A stretch of DNA of 49,866 bases from Pandoraea terrae (GCF_902459695.1 NZ_CABPRZ010000036.1:1-49866); one strand, 5' to 3'. Numbered from the stretch's first letter, positions 42,198 through 49,866 are shown. Notes: generated by a model not told the origin, from the letters alone. Program-made: numbers and translations.

Positions 42198-43376
42198 TCA
42201 GCCGCGCGGCAGGCCAAGCAAACGCTCGGCCACGATGTTGCGCTGGATCTCGTTGGTGCCGGCATAGATCGGCCCGGCCTGGGCAAACAGGAAGCCATCC
42301 AGCCAATGGTCGGGCGCAGCGCCACTGGCACTTCCTGCACCTTCGCGGGGCCAGCATTCGGCGTGCGGCCCGAGCAACGTCATCGCCGTGTCGTGCATGC
42401 GCAGGTCGAGTTCCGACCAGAACACTTTGTTAGCGCTTGCTTCGTCGCCGAGGTCGCCGCCCTTGTGCAGGCGACCGGCCGTGGAATAGGTCGAAAGCGT
42501 GTAGGCCTCGGCGTCCATCCAGGCTTGCAGCACAGCATCCTCCACAGCCGGGTCGCCGCACGGGCCGTCGTGCCGTTCGGCGTAAAGATCGCGCAGCGCG
42601 GCGGCCGTCTGCTGAAACCGGGCGGGCGAACGCAACATGAGGCTGCGCTCGAACGCCGCCGTGGCGTTAGCCACTTGCCAACCCGCGCCTTCGGCGCCGA
42701 CACGGTTCTCGATCGGGACGACGACGTTGTCGAAGAAGATTTCGGCGAAGCCGGTCAGCCCGTTGAGCTGACGAATCGGACGCACCGTTATGCCCGGACT
42801 GTCGAGCGGCACGAGCATCAGGCTCAAGCCGTGATGGCGCGAGGCCACCGGATCGCTGCGGAACAGGCCGAACAGCCAGTCTGCCCAGACAGCGCGCGTC
42901 GACCAGATTTTCTGGCCGTTGAGAACGTAGTGATCGCCGTGACGGATCGCGCTCGCGCGTATCGCCGCGATATCGGAGCCGGATTCCGGTTCGGACCAGC
43001 CCTGCGCCCAGATGAATTCTCCGGCGGCGGTCGGCGGCAGAAAGCGTGCCTGCTGTGCCGGCGTCCCGAAGGCCATCAGGGTCGGCCCGAGCAGAAAGAT
43101 GCCATTCTGGTTCACGCGCGCCGGCGCGCCGGCGCGCCAATACGCCTCCTCGAACACGAGCCAGTCGACGAGATCGCTGCCGCGCCCGCCGAGGGCTTGC
43201 GGCCAGACGAGCGTGCTCCAGCGTCCACCATGAAGTGTGCGCTCCCATGCGCGATGCTGCGCAAAGCCTTCGGCGGTATCAAAGCTCGCCAGGGGTGCCT
43301 GTGGCACATGTTCGGCAAGCCACGCCTCGGCTTCGGCGCGCAAGGCATGCTGTCGTGGGGTGTAGTCGAGATGCAT
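42198..43376 (-). CDS. Acyl-CoA dehydrogenase, partner subunit (C-half type)
   Basis: This 392-residue dehydrogenase has GGRWSTLVWPQALGGRGSDL near the N-terminus, WAQGWSEPESGSDIAAIRAS (FAD-binding region), YVLNGQKIWSTRA and the end IYAGTNEIQRNIVAERLLGL. It matches the second half of the fused protein at 38463-40982 and should pair with the product of the next gene. AGGAGAAGC precedes the ATG. It belongs to the long minus-strand operon from the LLM gene to the RND gene. Confidence 0.87.
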   Translation of the reverse strand: MHLDYTPRQHALRAEAEAWLAEHVPQAPLASFDTAEGFAQHRAWERTLHGGRWSTLVWPQALGGRGSDLVDWLVFEEAYWRAGAPARVNQNGIFLLGPTLMAFGTPAQQARFLPPTAAGEFIWAQGWSEPESGSDIAAIRASAIRHGDHYVLNGQKIWSTRAVWADWLFGLFRSDPVASRHHGLSLMLVPLDSPGITVRPIRQLNGLTGFAEIFFDNVVVPIENRVGAEGAGWQVANATAAFERSLMLRSPARFQQTAAALRDLYAERHDGPCGDPAVEDAVLQAWMDAEAYTLSTYSTAGRLHKGGDLGDEASANKVFWSELDLRMHDTAMTLLGPHAECWPREGAGSASGAAPDHWLDGFLFAQAGPIYAGTNEIQRNIVAERLLGLPRG

Positions 43377-43466
43377 CCGCGCTTCTCCTGACGGATCTTC
43401 CTGCTGCCTCGCGCGGCATCGGGACTACGGCCAAGCCTGCTGCCGGCCGCCCCGATGCCGTTCGTG

Positions 43467-44234
43467 TTACGCCACGCCCATCAACATCTGGGCGTTATCG
43501 ATGCGCATCTCGGCGCCGTTGACGAAGCGGGACTCGTCGGACGCGAGGAACAGCACCAGATTGGCCACGTCCTGCGGCGAGCACATGCGCGCCATCGGGT
43601 CCGTTGCCCCTTGTGTCGCGAGTTCGGTCGCCCCGCCGTCGGCCGGCAGCAATGCGAGGGTCATCGGCGTAAGGATCCCGTCCGGATGCACGGAATTGCA
43701 GCGGATCTTGTAGCCGACTTGCTTGCAGTACGACGCCGTTGCGCGTGTCAGGGCCGCCACGGCGCCCTTGCTCGCGCTGTACGCGCAGAACATGCCCATG
43801 CCGCCAAGCGCTGCGACCGACGACATGTTCACGATCGACCCGCCCTTCTCCTTCATCGCCGCCACTGCATTCTGGCAGCCCAGGAAGTAGCCGTCGGCAT
43901 TGATGCGCAGCATCCTTTGCCATTGCTCGAGCGTGGTGTCCTCGATGGAACCGACGGCCAGGATCGCCGCATTATTGACGAGGATGTCGGGCGCGCCGAA
44001 ACGTTGGGCGGTCGCCGCCATTACGGCACGCCAGTCCGCCTCATTGGCGATGTCGTGACGCACGAACAGTGCCGCATCGCCGATCTCGCGCGCGACGGCG
44101 CGGCCGGCTTCCTCGTTGAGGTCGGTGATGACCACGCGCGCGCCTTCACGCGCGAGCAGCAGTGCGTCTTCCTTGCCTACGCCGCTCGCGGCACCCGTCA
44201 CGATGGCAATCTTGCCTTCGACGCGTTGTCCCAT
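43467..44234 (-). CDS. 3-beta/17-beta-hydroxysteroid-dehydrogenase-like SDR
   Basis: This 255-residue classical SDR has the cofactor motif TGAASGVG (about 13-20), NNAAI, the catalytic Ser in VNMSSVAAL and Tyr152/Lys156 in YSASKGAVAALTRA. Blocks LFVRHDIANEADW, GCQNAVAAMKEKGGSIVNM, NSVHPDGILTPM and LVLFLASDESRF closely match the Comamonas testosteroni 3-beta/17-beta-hydroxysteroid dehydrogenase, including its Tyr151 and Lys155. It would oxidise a secondary alcohol to a ketone with NAD+. With the ketosteroid isomerase in the same cluster this supports a steroid-like substrate. Confidence 0.8.
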   Translation of the reverse strand: MGQRVEGKIAIVTGAASGVGKEDALLLAREGARVVITDLNEEAGRAVAREIGDAALFVRHDIANEADWRAVMAATAQRFGAPDILVNNAAILAVGSIEDTTLEQWQRMLRINADGYFLGCQNAVAAMKEKGGSIVNMSSVAALGGMGMFCAYSASKGAVAALTRATASYCKQVGYKIRCNSVHPDGILTPMTLALLPADGGATELATQGATDPMARMCSPQDVANLVLFLASDESRFVNGAEMRIDNAQMLMGVA

Positions 44235-44298
44235 GCCTATGTCTCCTTGTGATCTTTATTCGATGGACAAGGCCGGCGTCGTGCCGGCCGCCATCGCC

Positions 44299-45468
44299 CT
44301 ACAGGAAATAATCGCCGTTCGGACGCCCCATCAGCACGCCGCCGAGATTCTGTCCGAAACGGTCCACGTTGTTGGCGTAATGCGCCCGTGCAGCGTGCAG
44401 GTCGAGGAACCGGCGCACGAGCGGGTTGCTCAGATAGATGCCGTTGCCGCCCGCGTAGCGCAGCAGTTGATTGGCCAGCTGCGCACAACGCTCGGCCACT
44501 TGCGCCGACTGATAACGGAAATGCGTGCGCCGGGTCATGTCGACGGTTTCGCCGCGCGTGGCGCTGGCGAGCAATTCGTCGAAATTGCGGCGCAGCAGCA
44601 CTTTCATCTCGTCGATGGCCACGGCCGTGTTGGCGCACGCGACTTGCGCGCCCGGATCCTCCGCCGTCTTCGTGCCGCCATTTGCGCTCACGCGCCCGTC
44701 TGCATAACGGCGGAAGTCGTCCAGTCCGCCTTCGAGCGCGCCGATACACGCGGTACACACCGCACGCACGAAGATCTGCGCGAACGGCAAGCGATACAAC
44801 GGCGACGGGTTGACGGCGCAACCCGGGCTCGTGCCGTTCGCGCCGTCCACCGAACGGTGAGTGCGGTAGGCCGGCACGAACGCATCGTCGACATGAATAT
44901 CGTGACTCCCGGTGGCGCGCAGGCCCATCACGTCCCAGTTGCGTTCAATGCGGTAGTCGCTGCGCGGCAACAGGAAGGTCCGGTACTCGGGCGGTTCGCC
45001 CGCTACCGCCGGCGGCACGAGCGCGCCGAGGAAAATCCAGTCGCACAATTCGCTGCCGCTCGAAAACTTCCAGTGCCCCGACAGACGAAATCCGCCTTCG
45101 ACCGGCGTCACCTTGCCGACCGGCATGTAGGTCGATGCGATCAAGGTTTCCGGATTCTTGCCCCAGACGTCCTGCTGGGCGCGATCATCGAACAGCGCCA
45201 GTTGCCAGTTGTGCACGCCCACGACGCCGTACACCCAAGCCGTCGACATACAGCCTTGCGCCAGGGCCATCTGGACTTCGAAGAACGTCTGCGGATCGAG
45301 CTCCTCGCCGCCGTAGCGCTTCGGCTGCAGGACCTTGAAGAAGCCGGCCGCCTGCATGTCGGCGACCGTCTCGCCCGGAATACGCCCCGCCGCCTCGGCG
45401 GCGGCGGCGCGCCCGGCCAACACCGGCGCGAGTTCGCGCGCGGCGGCGATGAGGGCGAGGGCTGTCAT
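44299..45468 (-). CDS. HsaA/C2-type flavin-dependent monooxygenase (oxygenase component)
   Basis: This 389-residue protein has the acyl-CoA-dehydrogenase fold but belongs to the hydroxylase branch that includes HsaA (3-HSA hydroxylase of cholesterol degradation) and the C2 oxygenase. Key blocks are FFKVLQPKRYGGEELDPQTF, WVYGVVGVHNWQLALFDDRA, GHWKFSSGSELCDW, RNWDVMGLRATGSHDI and NPSPLYRLPFAQIF. Such enzymes hydroxylate phenols with free reduced FMN or FAD from a partner reductase; the only candidate in the window is at 25652-26677. Its ATG overlaps the stop of the LLM gene (ATGA), so the two are coupled. Confidence 0.85.
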   Translation of the reverse strand: MTALALIAAARELAPVLAGRAAAAEAAGRIPGETVADMQAAGFFKVLQPKRYGGEELDPQTFFEVQMALAQGCMSTAWVYGVVGVHNWQLALFDDRAQQDVWGKNPETLIASTYMPVGKVTPVEGGFRLSGHWKFSSGSELCDWIFLGALVPPAVAGEPPEYRTFLLPRSDYRIERNWDVMGLRATGSHDIHVDDAFVPAYRTHRSVDGANGTSPGCAVNPSPLYRLPFAQIFVRAVCTACIGALEGGLDDFRRYADGRVSANGGTKTAEDPGAQVACANTAVAIDEMKVLLRRNFDELLASATRGETVDMTRRTHFRYQSAQVAERCAQLANQLLRYAGGNGIYLSNPLVRRFLDLHAARAHYANNVDRFGQNLGGVLMGRPNGDYFL

Positions 45469-46616
45469 GCGGTTGCGCGCAGTTTCACGCCCTGCTTGCG
45501 GAAATGCGGAATCACGTGCTCACCGATGTTGCGGATCGTCTCGAGCTGCGCCCACTGCGGCACGGTGCCCATCTGGCAGATGAACAGGATTTCGTCCGCG
45601 CCGGCGTCGATCAGGCGTTGCACGTAGCCGATGCAATCCTCGACCGTGCCGTAGGCATGGTTCGGGTTGAGCATCATCATCGCCGGATCGCTGAAGTCGA
45701 CCGCCACCTTTTCCGAGGCGAAGCTCGTCTTGATGACGGCTTTGCCTTCGGCATCGGCCTCGGTGGAATTTTCAGCGTCCCATGCGTCGGGATTCGGCTT
45801 CTCGCCACCGGTGTACCAGTAGGCGAGCGATTCCATGAAGTAGCGCTGGCCCTTGATGCCGATCTTGCGTGCGGCCAGACCGTCTTCGAGCACGATGGTC
45901 GGGCACAGTGCCGCCAGATGCTGCAGCGGACGGAAGCCGACCTGGTCTTCGGGCTTGCGCGCGGCCCAGGCATCGCGATAGACCTGGTTCTTGCGCGCCA
46001 CGTCTTCCGGACCGCCAAAGCCGAGCACGAGCGCGCCGATGCCGCGTCCGCCAGCGCGCTCCAGCGAGTCGGTGTTGGTGCACGCCATGTACATCGGCGG
46101 ATGCGGCTCCTGACGCGGCTTCGGATGAATCGGGCGGCGCGGGATCTTGATGAATTCACCGTCGTGCTCGATTTCGTCCTGTACGAACATCTTGGGGATG
46201 AGGTACATGGATTCGTCGATCATCGGATACAACGTATTCAGGTCATAGCCGAAGGTGCCGGCTTCCTGCTGGGTGCCGCCCTTGCCGACGCCGAAATGCA
46301 TGCGACCGTTGGACAGGATGTCGAGCGTTGCCACGCGTTCGGCGACCTTCACCGGGTGGTTCATGGCCGGCGGCAGACACACGACACCGTGCCCGATGCC
46401 GATGCGCTTGGTGCGCCCGGCTACGAAGGCGAGGAAGGTCTCGGGCGCGCTCATGTGGGCGTAGTTGGTCAGCGCGGTGTGCTCCACCGCCCAGATCACG
46501 TCAAAGCCCTTCTCTTCGGCGAGTTCGACCTGTTCCATGATCTCGTCGAAAACCTTGTGATCGCCGGCCCGCGATGCATCGACCGTCTGCGCTTCGTAAA
46601 TCAGTGAGAACTTCAT
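45465..46616 (-). CDS. LLM-class flavin-dependent monooxygenase
   Basis: This 383-residue protein is a bacterial-luciferase-like TIM barrel: FDEIMEQVELAEEKGFDVIW, AVEHTALTNYAHMSAPETFL, RIGIGHGVVCLPPAMNHPVK and ILSNGRMHFGVGKGG. LLM enzymes use reduced FMN or F420; in this phylum FMN is expected. It could do a Baeyer-Villiger or hydroxylation step. First gene of the long minus-strand operon; GGAGA precedes the ATG. It faces the divergent VOC gene across a 263-bp gap. Confidence 0.87.
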   Translation of the reverse strand: MKFSLIYEAQTVDASRAGDHKVFDEIMEQVELAEEKGFDVIWAVEHTALTNYAHMSAPETFLAFVAGRTKRIGIGHGVVCLPPAMNHPVKVAERVATLDILSNGRMHFGVGKGGTQQEAGTFGYDLNTLYPMIDESMYLIPKMFVQDEIEHDGEFIKIPRRPIHPKPRQEPHPPMYMACTNTDSLERAGGRGIGALVLGFGGPEDVARKNQVYRDAWAARKPEDQVGFRPLQHLAALCPTIVLEDGLAARKIGIKGQRYFMESLAYWYTGGEKPNPDAWDAENSTEADAEGKAVIKTSFASEKVAVDFSDPAMMMLNPNHAYGTVEDCIGYVQRLIDAGADEILFICQMGTVPQWAQLETIRNIGEHVIPHFRKQGVKLRATA

Positions 46617-46716
46617 CGCCAGTCTCCAATTTCAAATGCTGGATATTTTTCAGGAATCGCGAGCCATTCGCGTCTTCGTTTGCCTCGCCCGGCACATTGG
46701 CCGATTGAGGCACAGT

Positions 46717-46739
46717 TTGAAATTTGCGGAATTTTTCAA
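46717..46739. promoter_or_regulatory. AT-rich inverted repeat in the LLM/VOC divergent region
   Basis: TTGAAATT (46717-46724) and AATTTTTCAA (46730-46739) form an imperfect inverted repeat about 100 bp before the LLM start. It is a candidate operator for the nearby LuxR-type regulator. Nothing else is apparent in 46617-46879. Confidence 0.35.
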
Positions 46740-46879
46740 CAACGTCTGTTTGGATTACGCAAATCTTTCCCGAAATCCCTAAGATGCAATGCACTTTCAG
46801 CGATTTTCAAATCGCATTGCCAAGTTAATTAACCTGTTTCGCTCAGGCGGGACATTTCGGCATTTGCCGGAGGACGGAT

Positions 46880-47224
46880 ATGAAAGCCAAACTGGTCATT
46901 CACCCGGTCGACGATCTCGACGCATGCGTGCGCTTCTATGCGGACACGCTCAAGCTGGCCGTGAAGTTTCGCGATGGAGATCGTTATTGCGCAATCGATG
47001 CGGGAGGAATCACGCTGGCGCTGGTTGCCGGGGAAGAGCGGCTTGTCGACGTGCCGGCGCTCGGCTATGCGTGTGAATCGCTCGACGCCCTGCACGCAGC
47101 GATCGATGCCGCCACAGCTTCAGGGGCGACGGTCACCCGCGCGCTGGAGAAAGGGCCGCACGAGTGGCGCGCCGTACTCAAGGATCCCGCAGGCATGCCA
47201 TTCGTCGTGAGCGCGAAGCTCTGA
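46880..47224 (+). CDS. VOC/glyoxalase-like protein
   Basis: This 114-residue protein is a single VOC module pair: LVIHPVDDLDACVRFYADTL, then YCAIDAGGITLALVAGEERL, and the final WRAVLKDPAGMPFVVSAKL. Classical metal ligands are incomplete: one His early and Glu candidates late, so it may be a binding protein rather than an enzyme. GGAGGACGG precedes the ATG. It is transcribed away from the LLM operon and towards the regulator gene. Confidence 0.75.
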   Translation: MKAKLVIHPVDDLDACVRFYADTLKLAVKFRDGDRYCAIDAGGITLALVAGEERLVDVPALGYACESLDALHAAIDAATASGATVTRALEKGPHEWRAVLKDPAGMPFVVSAKL

Positions 47225-47226
47225 CG

Positions 47227-47250
47227 CCCATCCCCCTTCTGGGGGATGGG
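47227..47250. terminator. Hairpin between convergent VOC and LuxR genes
   Basis: Perfect 10-bp arms (CCCATCCCCC, GGGGGATGGG) around a TTCT loop, in the 38-bp gap between two converging genes. The following T tract is weak (GTGCTTT), but the position fits a bidirectional terminator. Confidence 0.6.
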
Positions 47251-47262
47251 CCGGTGCTTTGA

Positions 47263-48450
47263 TCAGCCGAGTGAAATGACGCTGGAGAGCAGCGTCCGGA
47301 CCAGCGTGGCCTGACGGGTGACCCCCGTCTTCGAGAAGATTGCACGCAGATGCGCGCGCGCCGTGTTCTTGCTGATGCCGAGGTCATCCGCCGCATCTTC
47401 GACGGAGTAGCCGTTCGCCATCAGGAGCGCGAGGGACGTTTCCGCAGGGGTGAAGTCGAAGAGTTTGCGCATGACTTCGCGCGAGGCATCCGAGCGGCAC
47501 TCCGGATCCCGGATGAACACGACACAGGCCGGGCGCCACTTGTTCTCTTCCGACCATTCGGCAAACGGGATTGCGCGAATCAGGAGGCCGAGCTTTGCCT
47601 TGCCCGACGGGCGCGTGATCGACATTGCCTCGATCATCGCAGGTTGCACCGCGCCCGCGGGTTGCGGCGCCAGCATCTGCTTGATCATCTTCTGGAACTG
47701 GCGTTGTTCCTGGGCGTAGTTGAAGTCGAATGCGCCATTGTTGATGCGGATGCCGTCGTGATGACTGAGAATTTCCTGTGCGGCCGCATTGGTCTTCAGG
47801 ATCGTGCCGGTATCGTCGAGAATCACGGTGCCGACCAACATGCGATCGACGGTGTTCGCGTACAGCGTGCGTTCGGATTCGATCAGGTCGAGCCGGGAGT
47901 GCAGGTCGACGGCACGCTTCAAGTGCGGCAGCAGAATCGACAGGAGAGCGCGCTCGCGCACGCCGAAGTCCTCTCCCGTGTGCCCGCGCGAAACGCGGAA
48001 TCGGCACTCGACGCCGTCTTCCGTGCGGATGTCGGCCGCCAGGACGTAGCGAATGTCCAGATCGCGCAGGAACTGCTTGTAGATCTCGCTGGAAAGCCAC
48101 TTCTCGGCACCGAAGAGTTCATCGGCGGTCGTGACGCGGTCGGCCGGCAGATTGACGATCGGATCGAGCGAATAATAATAATTGTTGTACGAGGCGGCCG
48201 CCGGCGTAATGCCGTCGTGGGCGGCGTTGATCATGAGACCGGGGCGATCGGCTGCGGGGGGGCGCAGAATCAGCGTGGCGTGGCTCCCGCCGAGCAGGCG
48301 GCGCATCGTCTCGAGCGCGGTGCCCCAGGGCACATCTTCCGTCGGGCCTTGATAAATCTCCTCGATCAGCGCGCTGAACTGCGGCATCGCCAGCATGGCC
48401 TGCGCAAACGATGGGGCCTCGTCGTAGCTGCGTGAAGTGGCCATCAACAT
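47263..48450 (-). CDS. LuxR-type regulator with sensor domain (TeiR-like size)
   Basis: This 395-residue protein has a long N-terminal region with GAF/PAS character (about 30-310; SYNNYYYSLDPIVNLPADRV, VDRMLVGTVILDDTGTILKT) and a C-terminal LuxR/FixJ HTH (about 330-390; FDFTPAETSLALLMANGYSV, then DLGISKNTARAHLRAIFSKT). There is no AHL-binding signature, so it is not a quorum-sensing LuxR. The testosterone regulator TeiR of Comamonas testosteroni has the same size class and domain order, so this may be the pathway activator. GGAGACGAGG precedes the ATG. Confidence 0.82.
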   Translation of the reverse strand: MLMATSRSYDEAPSFAQAMLAMPQFSALIEEIYQGPTEDVPWGTALETMRRLLGGSHATLILRPPAADRPGLMINAAHDGITPAAASYNNYYYSLDPIVNLPADRVTTADELFGAEKWLSSEIYKQFLRDLDIRYVLAADIRTEDGVECRFRVSRGHTGEDFGVRERALLSILLPHLKRAVDLHSRLDLIESERTLYANTVDRMLVGTVILDDTGTILKTNAAAQEILSHHDGIRINNGAFDFNYAQEQRQFQKMIKQMLAPQPAGAVQPAMIEAMSITRPSGKAKLGLLIRAIPFAEWSEENKWRPACVVFIRDPECRSDASREVMRKLFDFTPAETSLALLMANGYSVEDAADDLGISKNTARAHLRAIFSKTGVTRQATLVRTLLSSVISLG

Positions 48451-48558
48451 ACCTCGTCTCCTATTTCATGATCCGCCCGCACCGGCCACCGTTCGCAGTG
48501 GCGCGTTGCGGACTTTTTTTGCGGTGTCGGATCGCACCGTTCGTCGATATTATTTTTA

Positions 48559-48589
48559 TTGATCGGCTGATTATAAGAATTGATCGGCT
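48559..48589. promoter_or_regulatory. Direct repeat in the LuxR/SDR divergent region
   Basis: TTGATCGGCT occurs at 48559-48568 and 48580-48589, 21 bp apart (two helical turns), about 110 bp before the regulator start, in an AT-rich patch. Candidate autoregulatory site. The rest of 48451-48888 shows no gene. Confidence 0.4.
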
Positions 48590-48888
48590 TCAGCTAGCGG
48601 CCGGATGTCTCGGTGTTTTCCCTTGAAAACGGCCAGCTTCGGGCTGGTCTACTGTATTTCGGGACGTCTCAGGCAATGTATAGGAAACGGGCCAGTTACC
48701 TCCTCGTCTAAATGCATTAGATTGGCCTCGCCTGCGGGTATTCACTGACGGCCGCCTGATATATTGCATTCGGTGCCGCCGGGGATTTTTCCTCGATGCG
48801 ACCAAAACGGACGATGCTTGCGGCGTGTGGTGCCGGTAGAAATACGCGTCATTCAATGCCATTTTCCAACGACATCAGGAGACGCCGC

Positions 48889-49686
48889 ATGTCCCAACGA
48901 ACCGCAGTCATCACCGGCGCAGCCGGCGGCCTTGGCCGCGCGCTCGCCGCCCACCTGGCCGCGCAGGGCTACGCCCTCGCACTGGCCGACGTCAACGCCG
49001 AACGCCTGAATCAGGTCTGCCGCGAGTTGGAAACGCCCGAGGCGCGGGTGTTCGCCATTCCGACGGACGTTTCGAGCGCCGATGCGGTGGAGGCACTCTG
49101 CGTCCGCAGTTTCGAGGCGCTGGGGCATGTTGATCTGCTCATCAACAACGCGGGCGTGCTTGTTTCGGGCAATAGCTGGGAAATTGCACCCGAAGTGTGG
49201 CAGCGCACGCTCAACATCAATCTGTGGAGTGTGGTGCACGCGCATCGCGCATTTGTGCCGCGTCTGCTCGCCCAGGGCAGCGGTCATATCGTGAACGTGG
49301 CATCGATGGCCGGCATCGCCGTCGGCCCCTATCTGGCGCCGTACACGGTTTCGAAGCAAGGTGTGGTGTCGCTGACGGAAACTTTGGCACTGGAAATCGC
49401 TGCGGCCGGTCTGCCGCTGAAGGTCTCGGTCGTCTGCCCGGGGCCGGTTGCAACGGGCATCGCGAGCGGGCTCACTGAGGCGTCGGCCGCCGGGGTCGCG
49501 CAAATGAACGGTTTCTTGCGCGCGGGCATCGAAGGCGGTACGCCGGCGGAGGCTGTCGCCGAGCGTATTCTCACGGGCGTCGCGGCCGGGGACTTCTGGA
49601 TCCTGCCGCACCCGGAAGCCGCCGACGCCGCCACGCGCCGCGCGGCCGGTATCGCCGGGAACATCGCGCCTGCGCTGCCTTGGTAA
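48889..49686 (+). CDS. SDR-family oxidoreductase
   Basis: This 265-residue classical SDR has the cofactor motif TGAAGGLGRALA (about 9-20), NNAG in DLLINNAGVLVSG, Ser in VNVASMAG and the catalytic YTVSK. C-terminal VVCPGPVATGIASGL is the typical loop after the active site, and IEGGTPAEAVAERILTGVAA resembles cyclohexanol/3-oxoacyl-type SDRs. The ATG at 48889 has GGAG upstream. It is divergent from the LuxR regulator, a common layout for a target gene. Substrate unknown. Confidence 0.85.
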   Translation: MSQRTAVITGAAGGLGRALAAHLAAQGYALALADVNAERLNQVCRELETPEARVFAIPTDVSSADAVEALCVRSFEALGHVDLLINNAGVLVSGNSWEIAPEVWQRTLNINLWSVVHAHRAFVPRLLAQGSGHIVNVASMAGIAVGPYLAPYTVSKQGVVSLTETLALEIAAAGLPLKVSVVCPGPVATGIASGLTEASAAGVAQMNGFLRAGIEGGTPAEAVAERILTGVAAGDFWILPHPEAADAATRRAAGIAGNIAPALPW

Positions 49687-49703
49687 GGCCGACGTTTACC
49701 TCG

Positions 49704-49866
49704 CTTGCCTGTTGATGCTCGCGCCGGCCGCAACTGCCCTTCTTGCCTATTGATGCTCGCGTCGGCCGCAACTGCCCCTCTTGCCTACCGATGCTCACGC
49801 CGGCCGCAGCATTGACCCGCTTTCCGCTCCCGACAGAACACACGTACGCGGAAAGCGGGTCAACGC
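49704..49866. repeat. Composite repeat copy 3 (continues past the window)
   Basis: Three 38-bp units begin at 49704, 49742 and 49780 (the last runs into the hairpin). Hairpin arms TTGACCCGCTTTCCGC at 49812-49827 and the inverse at 49848-49863, same 20-nt loop as the other copies. Orientation equals copy 1 and opposes copy 2. The common tail would start at the window end. Confidence 0.88.

Noticed and set aside
41658-43391. Plus-strand frame of 577 codons
   Set aside because: Antisense to two clear acyl-CoA dehydrogenase genes, no family motif, no ribosome site.
47263-48450. Quorum-sensing LuxR receptor
   Set aside because: The protein is much longer than AHL receptors, lacks their binding signature, and no luxI gene is near.
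49704-49811. CRISPR array
   Set aside because: The 38-bp units follow each other without spacers, and no cas genes are present; it is a plain tandem repeat attached to a hairpin.

Overview
The window looks like a chromosome segment of a high-GC betaproteobacterium of the Burkholderiaceae. Pandoraea or a close relative is my best guess, from gene content and codon use, but the sequence does not prove the genus. It has two parts that meet at a tRNA 3' end at about 8535.

Part 1 (1 to ~8535) is the right-hand end of an integrative element. A tyrosine integrase (7215-8351, minus) sits next to a 48-bp copy of the 3' end of a tRNA-Val (anticodon CAC). This copy is followed by the tRNA's own terminator, so the intact tRNA and the other att site should lie to the left, outside the window. 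The element carries an XRE-type regulator behind a 21-bp perfect palindrome, two micro-ORFs linked by ATGA overlaps, and a P4/D5-type SF3 helicase without a primase domain. Next come an iteron-rich, AT-rich putative origin (3196-3472), a protein resembling phage small terminases, and a serine resolvase behind a res-like repeat region. The cargo is a secreted protein flanked by ~83-bp direct repeats and an FRG-domain protein. This gene set suggests a phage satellite or a replicating integrative element.

Part 2a (8536 to ~19.2 kb) is mixed chromosome: a MocR-type regulator with paired operators, a YdeP/FdhF-type molybdoenzyme, and an isochorismatase-like hydrolase. A regulator, beta-propeller and DUF899 operon follows, then a CopC protein. 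Three decayed genes lie here: a Clp-like fragment, a LysR C-terminus, and an internally deleted methyltransferase. An SDR plus VOC operon closes this stretch.

Part 2b (19.4-49.7 kb) is a large catabolic region. It encodes NTF2-like proteins, two old-yellow-enzyme family reductases, a penicillin G acylase, a C1-type flavin reductase, a gamma-class carbonic anhydrase-like protein and a ketosteroid isomerase with all catalytic residues. It continues with DUF1302 and DUF1329 envelope proteins, an RND/MMPL transporter and a YCF48-like protein. The remaining genes are a double-length acyl-CoA dehydrogenase, a separate acyl-CoA dehydrogenase pair, a 3-beta/17-beta-hydroxysteroid-dehydrogenase-like SDR, an HsaA-like flavin monooxygenase, an LLM flavoenzyme, a VOC protein, a LuxR-type regulator of TeiR-like size and another SDR. 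Together they suggest uptake and degradation of a steroid or a steroid-like terpenoid. The hallmark ring-opening enzymes (Delta1-dehydrogenase, 9-alpha-hydroxylase, meta-cleavage dioxygenase) are not in the window, so the substrate is uncertain.

A repeat family made of 38-bp tandem units plus a 16-bp-arm hairpin occurs at 33.1, 34.3-34.7 and 49.7 kb. Copies 1 and 2 are inverted around a small frameshifted gene with a structured leader. Copies 2 and 3 are inverted around the 15-kb transporter/dehydrogenase block. A rare CTAGTCT motif recurs in the intergenic regions of the catabolic cluster and may mark a regulon.
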